Of a stretch of 8,490 bases of DNA, positions 4,543 to 8,490 are shown one piece after another; positions within the stretch are counted from its first letter, which is position 1, and every line of letters begins with the position of its first letter. The position numbers and the translations under genes were made by a program. The stretch comes from Bacillota bacterium. GTDB taxonomy: Bacteria > Bacillota > Clostridia > Peptostreptococcales > Anaerovoracaceae. The stretch covers positions 1 through 8,490 of the forward strand of contig JAFZRG010000111.1 of the NCBI GenBank assembly GCA_017619985.1. The letters run 5' to 3'. Below the pieces are notes generated by a model. The model saw nothing but the letters and a program-made list of their open reading frames with translations, ran no database searches and was not told where the DNA came from.

Positions 4543-5850
4543 ATGAGACCCGACATTCAGAAGATCTACGACGAAAAACTCACGACCGCTGCGGAAGCGG
4601 TCAGAATGATACAGTCCGGCGACCGCGTCTACGGCGGTACGGCCTCTTCGTGGGCCTATGGCCTGCTGCAGGCGCTGTGGGACCGCCGTCACGAGCTGGA
4701 AGGGGTGACCATCCTGGGCAGCAACGCCTATCAGGCATCGCCGGTCTTCGATGAGGACGAGGACAACCCGTTCCTGTTCAACACGTTTTTCGTCGGGGTC
4801 AACGACCGCAAACAGAGGAAGCGCCTGTCGTATACGTCCGTGCATCTTTCCCTCGTCGACTACTGGTCCGAGACGGCGGGAAGCCCCGACGTCAGCATGT
4901 TCGAGGTCAGCCCGCCGGACGAGGACGGTTGGTGCTGCTACGGGCCTTCCGGCGTCGCTGCGGGTTACCGGCTGAAGGAACTCAGCAGGAAGGTGATCCT
5001 GCAGGTGAACCGCAACACGCCGTACATCTACGGTGAAAAAAATCTGGTGCACATTTCCGAAGCGGATGCCATCTGCGAGATCGATACGCCTTACGACCGC
5101 TTTGACGTGATGGAACCGGACGATCTGTCCAAGCAGATCGCGCATCATATCATGCAGGAGATCCCCGACGGCGCGACGTTCCAGCTCGGCCTCGGCAACA
5201 TCTCCACGGCCATCGGCTACGAGCTGCATAAACGCAGCGAGCTCGGCATCCACACCGAGCTGCTGAACCAGCCCATGCTCGAGTTGATGAAGAGCGGCAA
5301 TGTGACGAACGCGCGCAAGGGATACATGGACGGTAAGACGGTGTTCAGCTTTTCGCTGGGCAATCCGGAACTGTACGGGGAGATCGATCACAACGACAAA
5401 TTCTACGTCGTGCCGTTCTGCCTGTCCAACGATCCGCGCATCATCGCGCAGAACAAAAACATGATGTCCATCAACGCTACGATGGCACTCGACCTGTGGG
5501 GCGAAGCGGCCTCGGAGTGCATGGGGTGGAAGCAGTATTCCGGCGTCGGCGGCCAGCTCGACTTCGTCCGCGGCGCGCAGTGGTCGGAAGGGGGCAAGTC
5601 CTTCATCGCGACCACGTCGAGCTTCATGAAGAACGGAAAGCGCGTCTCCAAGATCGTGCCGTATTTCGGACCCGGCACGCCGGTGACCACGCCCAGAGCC
5701 GACATCCAGTACGTCGCGACGGAATACGGCTGCGTCAACCTGAAGCCGCTGACCATGGAGGACAGGGCCAGAGCGATGATCTCCATCGCACACCCCGATT
5801 TCCGCGAAGAACTGACGGAAGAAGCGAAAAGGGTGGGATTGATCAGATAA
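4543..5850 (+). CDS. Acetyl-CoA hydrolase/CoA-transferase family protein
   Basis: The 435-residue product starts at ATG 4543 behind AAGGAGGG, with the RBS decisively placed. Family features include FEVSPPDEDGWCCYGPS (120-136), VHISEADAICEIDTPYDRF (169-187), PDGATFQLGLGNI (208-220, glycine-rich CoA site), GIHTE (235-239) with Glu239 as the expected nucleophile that forms the glutamyl-CoA thioester, then GGQLDFVRGA (336-345) and VTTPRADIQYVATEYGC (381-397). The length fits the acetate:butyryl-CoA or 4-hydroxybutyrate:acetyl-CoA transferase/hydrolase family. These enzymes exchange CoA between carboxylates in cytosolic fermentation. The residues after Glu239 are LLNQPMLELM, where relatives usually have MFSDG or a similar glycine turn, suggesting an altered acceptor pocket. 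Substrate cannot be read from sequence. The gene diverges from the nuclease and is followed by a weak hairpin and a lipoprotein peptidase. Confidence 0.88.
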   Translation: MRPDIQKIYDEKLTTAAEAVRMIQSGDRVYGGTASSWAYGLLQALWDRRHELEGVTILGSNAYQASPVFDEDEDNPFLFNTFFVGVNDRKQRKRLSYTSVHLSLVDYWSETAGSPDVSMFEVSPPDEDGWCCYGPSGVAAGYRLKELSRKVILQVNRNTPYIYGEKNLVHISEADAICEIDTPYDRFDVMEPDDLSKQIAHHIMQEIPDGATFQLGLGNISTAIGYELHKRSELGIHTELLNQPMLELMKSGNVTNARKGYMDGKTVFSFSLGNPELYGEIDHNDKFYVVPFCLSNDPRIIAQNKNMMSINATMALDLWGEAASECMGWKQYSGVGGQLDFVRGAQWSEGGKSFIATTSSFMKNGKRVSKIVPYFGPGTPVTTPRADIQYVATEYGCVNLKPLTMEDRARAMISIAHPDFREELTEEAKRVGLIR

Positions 5851-5857
5851 GGCGGTT

Positions 5858-5876
5858 TCGCCCCGCTACGGGGCGA
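5858..5876 (+). terminator. Weak hairpin between CoA-transferase and peptidase genes
   Basis: TCGCCCCG (5858-5865) pairs with CGGGGCGA (5869-5876) around CTA, but only TTTC follows. It may terminate part of the transcripts or attenuate expression into the next gene, which begins 66 bp after the CoA-transferase stop. Confidence 0.5.
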
Positions 5877-5915
5877 TTTCGGGCCTTACAGAGCACAAGA
5901 AAGGGACAGTACGAC

Positions 5916-8042
5916 ATGAAACGATTTGCCGCATTCCTGACGGCGTTTTTTTTGCTGCTGACGACAGCCTGCAGCAGCGGTCAGCAGCCGGCGGCGGAGC
6001 AGTCTTCCGGCAGCGGTATGGTCATCGAAAACGGCATGGCCATGCAGATCGCCTCCTACACGGATCCCATGGATCTTTCCTATACCAATGAGGGCAGCGA
6101 ACTGCTGCGCTTCATCGTCTACGTCGAGACCGACCTGGACACGGATATGGACGGAAAGCCGGATCTGGTCAAGACGGTGGTGCAAGTGCCCCGTGCAGCG
6201 GCGGAAGGCGTCTATCAGGCGCCCGTTATCTACGAGGCCAGGCCCTATATCGCAGGTATGTACGCATATCAGCCGGCGCTTCCCGCGGCCGGCATCGATG
6301 CGTTCGACGTTTCCGCCATGTACGCGCAGCCGCCGAAGCGCACGCCCTCAGACAAAACGGATACGCTTTCGCACGCCGCGAAGGCGGACCCCGCTGACTG
6401 GAACTACACGTTCGACAACGACCCGTTCGGCCAGGAATTCATGCAGAACCTGACGACCTACGATTATTACCTGGTCCGCGGCTTTGCCGTCGTGCAGTCC
6501 GCAGGCCTGGGCACCTGGGGATCCGAAGGGCTGGAGTGCTGCTGCAGCCGGGCGGAGGCAGAGGCCTTCCGCTGCATCGTGGAATGGCTGACGGGAGCCC
6601 GTGCGGCCTACACGGATCCGGACAGCAACGTCGCCATCGAAGCGGACTGGTGCAGCGGTCACGTCGGCATGACCGGCAGATCCTACGCAGGCGCCATGGC
6701 GTTCGAAGTCGCGGCTTCCGGTGTCGAAGGGCTGGATACGGTCGTCCCGGTGGCGGGACCCTCCAGCTGGTACGATTACAACTGTTCCCAGGGCATCACT
6801 TCCGGCCTGTTCGGCAGATATGATTTCATCACCGATCTGGCGTCGACCTGCGCCAGCCGCATGTTTCAGGACGCGGATCCGGATCTCATCACCCTTTATG
6901 AGCAGTATCTGACTTATCTGCGGGACGAACAGATCGCGCTGGAAGGCAATTACGGGGATTTCTGGGCGGACAGGGACTTTTCCAAAACAGACAGCCTGCG
7001 CTGCTCGGCGCTCATCGTGCAGGGTCTCAACGATTCCAACGTAAGGCCCAAGCAGTTCGACCTCATGCGGGACGCGTTCCTGCGCTGCGGCTGCACGGTC
7101 AAAGCCCTGCTGCACCAGAACGGCCACGTGAGCCCGGCGAACGAGCAGGCGGGATACGACATCATGATCGGCGATCATACCTATACGGAGCTGCTGAACC
7201 TGTGGTTCACGCACGAACTGCTGGGCGTGGACAACGAAGCCGCGCAACTTGCTCCGCTGACCGTCCAGAGCAACGTCGACGGGATCTTCTACAATGCCGA
7301 CGAGTGGAAGACGGGAAACGAACTGGAACTGGCCGCATGCGCGGAAGGAGAGATCGCTGTTTCTGCCGAAGGCGCAGACGTTTCCAATCCGCCTCTGGAA
7401 GCGGCTGTTCTGAAGGGGGACAGCACGGCCAACCATCTGCTGCTCGCTTCCCTCGACGTGACGGAACCGATGACCATAAACGGTCCTGCGGCGGTGCACG
7501 TACGCGCGAAGACGTCCGATACGGATAAAGGGCCGCTGATGCTCAGCGCCGTGATGGTGGATCGTTCGGAACAGAGTTTCGCAGGATACGACGCCGGCTG
7601 GGACGTCGTGGGCTACGATGTTCTGCAGGAAGGCGGCGTGGACAGGGGAGAAGGCGTTCCGCCCTACGATCTCGCGGCATACCGCCAGACGGAAATGAAC
7701 GGCAAGATCGTCGCCTACGGATCCATGGATCTGCGCGATCCGCAGGCCGGTTACGAACCTGCGAGCGCCAGGGCGGCTCAGCCCATCGAAGACGGCGAAT
7801 GGTACGATTATACGGTATGGCTGCAGCCGAATTATTATACGGTGCAGCCGGGACACAAACTGGAAGTCTACGTGCTGCCTTTCTGCGGTTTTTCCGCGGA
7901 CCTTTCGCTGGAGGCTTTTACGCCTGAAGATCTGGCATCGTTCGGGATCGACGTGGAGAACGTCGTACCGTTCCGCCGCAACTACAGCTTTACGGTCGAT
8001 TGCGGTGCCTGCAGCGTGTCCGTGCCCGTGACCGCAAACTGA
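5916..8042 (+). CDS. Secreted lipoprotein peptidase, S15 Xaa-Pro dipeptidyl-peptidase family
   Basis: I chose ATG 5916 because it gives a lipoprotein signal (MKRFAAFLTAFFLLLTTAC, acylated Cys19) and AAGGGA lies 9 nt upstream. The 708-residue product has DTDMDGKPD (75-83), a calcium-loop-like pattern near the domain start. The alpha/beta-hydrolase triad is visible: Ser256 in GMTGRSYAG, Asp373 in VQGLNDSNVRPKQ, His404 in LLHQNGHVSP. The C-terminal beta-rich part (about 440-708) carries YTVWLQPNYYTVQPGHKLEV (632-651), as in the PepX/S15 jelly-roll domain. S15 enzymes release X-Pro dipeptides from proline-containing peptides; the lipid anchor would put this one on the outer face of the membrane. 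It could also be an S15-related esterase or acylase. An odd Cys-Cys-Cys run occurs at 208-210. The convergent OppF-type gene suggests peptide scavenging. Confidence 0.87.
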   Translation: MKRFAAFLTAFFLLLTTACSSGQQPAAEQSSGSGMVIENGMAMQIASYTDPMDLSYTNEGSELLRFIVYVETDLDTDMDGKPDLVKTVVQVPRAAAEGVYQAPVIYEARPYIAGMYAYQPALPAAGIDAFDVSAMYAQPPKRTPSDKTDTLSHAAKADPADWNYTFDNDPFGQEFMQNLTTYDYYLVRGFAVVQSAGLGTWGSEGLECCCSRAEAEAFRCIVEWLTGARAAYTDPDSNVAIEADWCSGHVGMTGRSYAGAMAFEVAASGVEGLDTVVPVAGPSSWYDYNCSQGITSGLFGRYDFITDLASTCASRMFQDADPDLITLYEQYLTYLRDEQIALEGNYGDFWADRDFSKTDSLRCSALIVQGLNDSNVRPKQFDLMRDAFLRCGCTVKALLHQNGHVSPANEQAGYDIMIGDHTYTELLNLWFTHELLGVDNEAAQLAPLTVQSNVDGIFYNADEWKTGNELELAACAEGEIAVSAEGADVSNPPLEAAVLKGDSTANHLLLASLDVTEPMTINGPAAVHVRAKTSDTDKGPLMLSAVMVDRSEQSFAGYDAGWDVVGYDVLQEGGVDRGEGVPPYDLAAYRQTEMNGKIVAYGSMDLRDPQAGYEPASARAAQPIEDGEWYDYTVWLQPNYYTVQPGHKLEVYVLPFCGFSADLSLEAFTPEDLASFGIDVENVVPFRRNYSFTVDCGACSVSVPVTAN

Positions 8043-8060
8043 GTTTTTACGCAATAAAAG

Positions 8061-8088
8061 AAGAGCAGAGGGCCTTGCCTCTGCTCTT
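8061..8088. terminator. Bidirectional hairpin terminator between peptidase and OppF genes
   Basis: AAGAGCAGAGG (8061-8071) pairs perfectly with CCTCTGCTCTT (8078-8088) around GCCTTG. TTCTTGTTG follows on plus and CTTTTATTG on minus, so the hairpin can serve both converging genes. Confidence 0.85.
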
Positions 8089-8097
8089 TTCTTGTTG

Positions 8098-8490
8098 TCA
8101 CTGTGCGAGGATCTCGCGGTACTTCGCTTCTTCCTCGTGGTTTGCCATGATGAAGTGGCCTTCTTCGATCTCGATCCAGCGCGGCGGGTCGCTCTCGTAG
8201 TGGTGCACACTCGGGTCGTACACCTTGACGACCTTCTTCTTCTCGTTGTCCGGGTCGGGCATCGGGATGGCCGAAAGCAGCGCCTGCGTGTACGGGTGCA
8301 GCGGGTGAGCATACAGCTTCTCGGTCTCCGCCAGTTCCACGATCACGCCCTTGTGGATGACCGCGATGCGATCCGTGATGAACCGCATGACGGACAGGTC
8401 GTGCGCGATGAACAGGTAGGTGAGGCCTCTCTCTTTCTGCAGCTTGCTCATCAGGTTTAAAACCTGCGCGCGGATGGATACATCCAGTGC
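8098..8490 (-). CDS. oppF: OppF-like oligopeptide/dipeptide ABC transporter ATPase, C-terminal part
   Basis: The frame runs off the right edge; 130 residues plus a stop are visible. The visible N-end reads ALDVSIRAQVLNL, the D-loop region that follows Walker B in Opp/Dpp-type ATPases. Then YLFIAHDLSVM supplies the switch His, followed by VIHKGVIVELAETEKLYAHP, HPYTQALLSAIP (the classic peptide-transporter tail) and the Bacillota-type extension with DPSVHHYESDPPRW and GHFIMA. The missing part would hold Walker A, the signature LSGGQ and Walker B. The protein energises oligopeptide or dipeptide import from the cytosolic face of the membrane with an OppD partner that should lie to the right. OppD and OppF are close relatives, and the C-terminal extension favours OppF, so the symbol is a best guess. 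Confidence 0.85.
   Translation of the reverse strand, partial: ALDVSIRAQVLNLMSKLQKERGLTYLFIAHDLSVMRFITDRIAVIHKGVIVELAETEKLYAHPLHPYTQALLSAIPMPDPDNEKKKVVKVYDPSVHHYESDPPRWIEIEEGHFIMANHEEEAKYREILAQ

Noticed and set aside
4528..5793. Long open frame on the minus strand (421 codons) opposite the CoA-transferase
   Set aside because: The plus frame has clear family motifs and an excellent RBS; the opposite frame is rich in Arg/Val/His as expected for a GC-rich shadow.
5496..5915. N-terminal extension of the peptidase from inside the CoA-transferase gene
   Set aside because: The lipoprotein signal peptide beginning at 5916 must be N-terminal, and the extension is an off-frame reading of another gene.
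6348..8312. Long open frame on the minus strand (654 codons) opposite the peptidase and overlapping OppF
   Set aside because: It has no family motif and conflicts with two well-supported genes and the terminator between them.
1..8490. tRNA, rRNA, riboswitch, insertion sequence or prophage genes
   Set aside because: I saw no CCA-type cloverleaf, rRNA motif, aptamer-like leader, transposase, integrase or phage structural gene in any interval.

Overview
The window looks like a chromosomal segment of a GC-rich Bacillota (Clostridia- or Erysipelotrichia-like) bacterium. The reasons are strong AGGAGG-type ribosome binding sites, a TTG start, an S-layer-homology (SLH) surface protein, a lipoprotein peptidase, an Opp-type ABC ATPase, and intrinsic terminators with short T-runs. 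Hand counts give about 63% G+C in the start of the CoA-transferase gene but about 40% in the small gene at 2330-2596. No tRNA, rRNA, CRISPR array, transposase or integrase was seen. I cannot name the genus.

Positions 1-2238 (+) are the distal part of a Tad/Flp-type pilus or secretion operon. It contains the C-terminal part of a type II secretion F (TadB-like) membrane protein, a second F-like (TadC-like) protein, two tiny single-pass proteins of 50 and 51 aa that look like paralogues, and two TadE-like pseudopilin proteins of 143 and 149 aa. Spacing is tight, with two ATGA overlaps, and a hairpin follows. The ATPase and prepilin peptidase genes would lie outside the window, to the left if present.

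Positions 2330-2864 (+) hold a two-gene AT-richer module, DUF4160 followed by DUF2442. It sits between the hairpin at 2260-2296 and a perfect 12-bp bidirectional terminator at 2872-2899, and looks like a small inserted cassette.

Positions 2937-4376 (-) encode a secreted nuclease with SLH repeats, a non-specific DNA/RNA endonuclease core (NRCH motif) and a C-terminal Cys/His metal-binding module. It diverges from a CoA-transferase gene at 4543-5850 (+). The 166-bp gap between them contains two face-to-face promoter candidates within an imperfect 23/24-nt inverted repeat, the most notable regulatory structure here.

Positions 5916-8042 (+) encode a predicted secreted lipoprotein of the S15 Xaa-Pro dipeptidyl-peptidase family. 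A bidirectional terminator separates it from the convergent 3' part of an OppF-like peptide-transporter ATPase (8098-8490, -), which runs off the right edge. Surface peptidase, peptide uptake and acyl-CoA/CoA transfer fit a peptide-fermenting lifestyle, but that link is inferred from neighbourhood and general family roles only.
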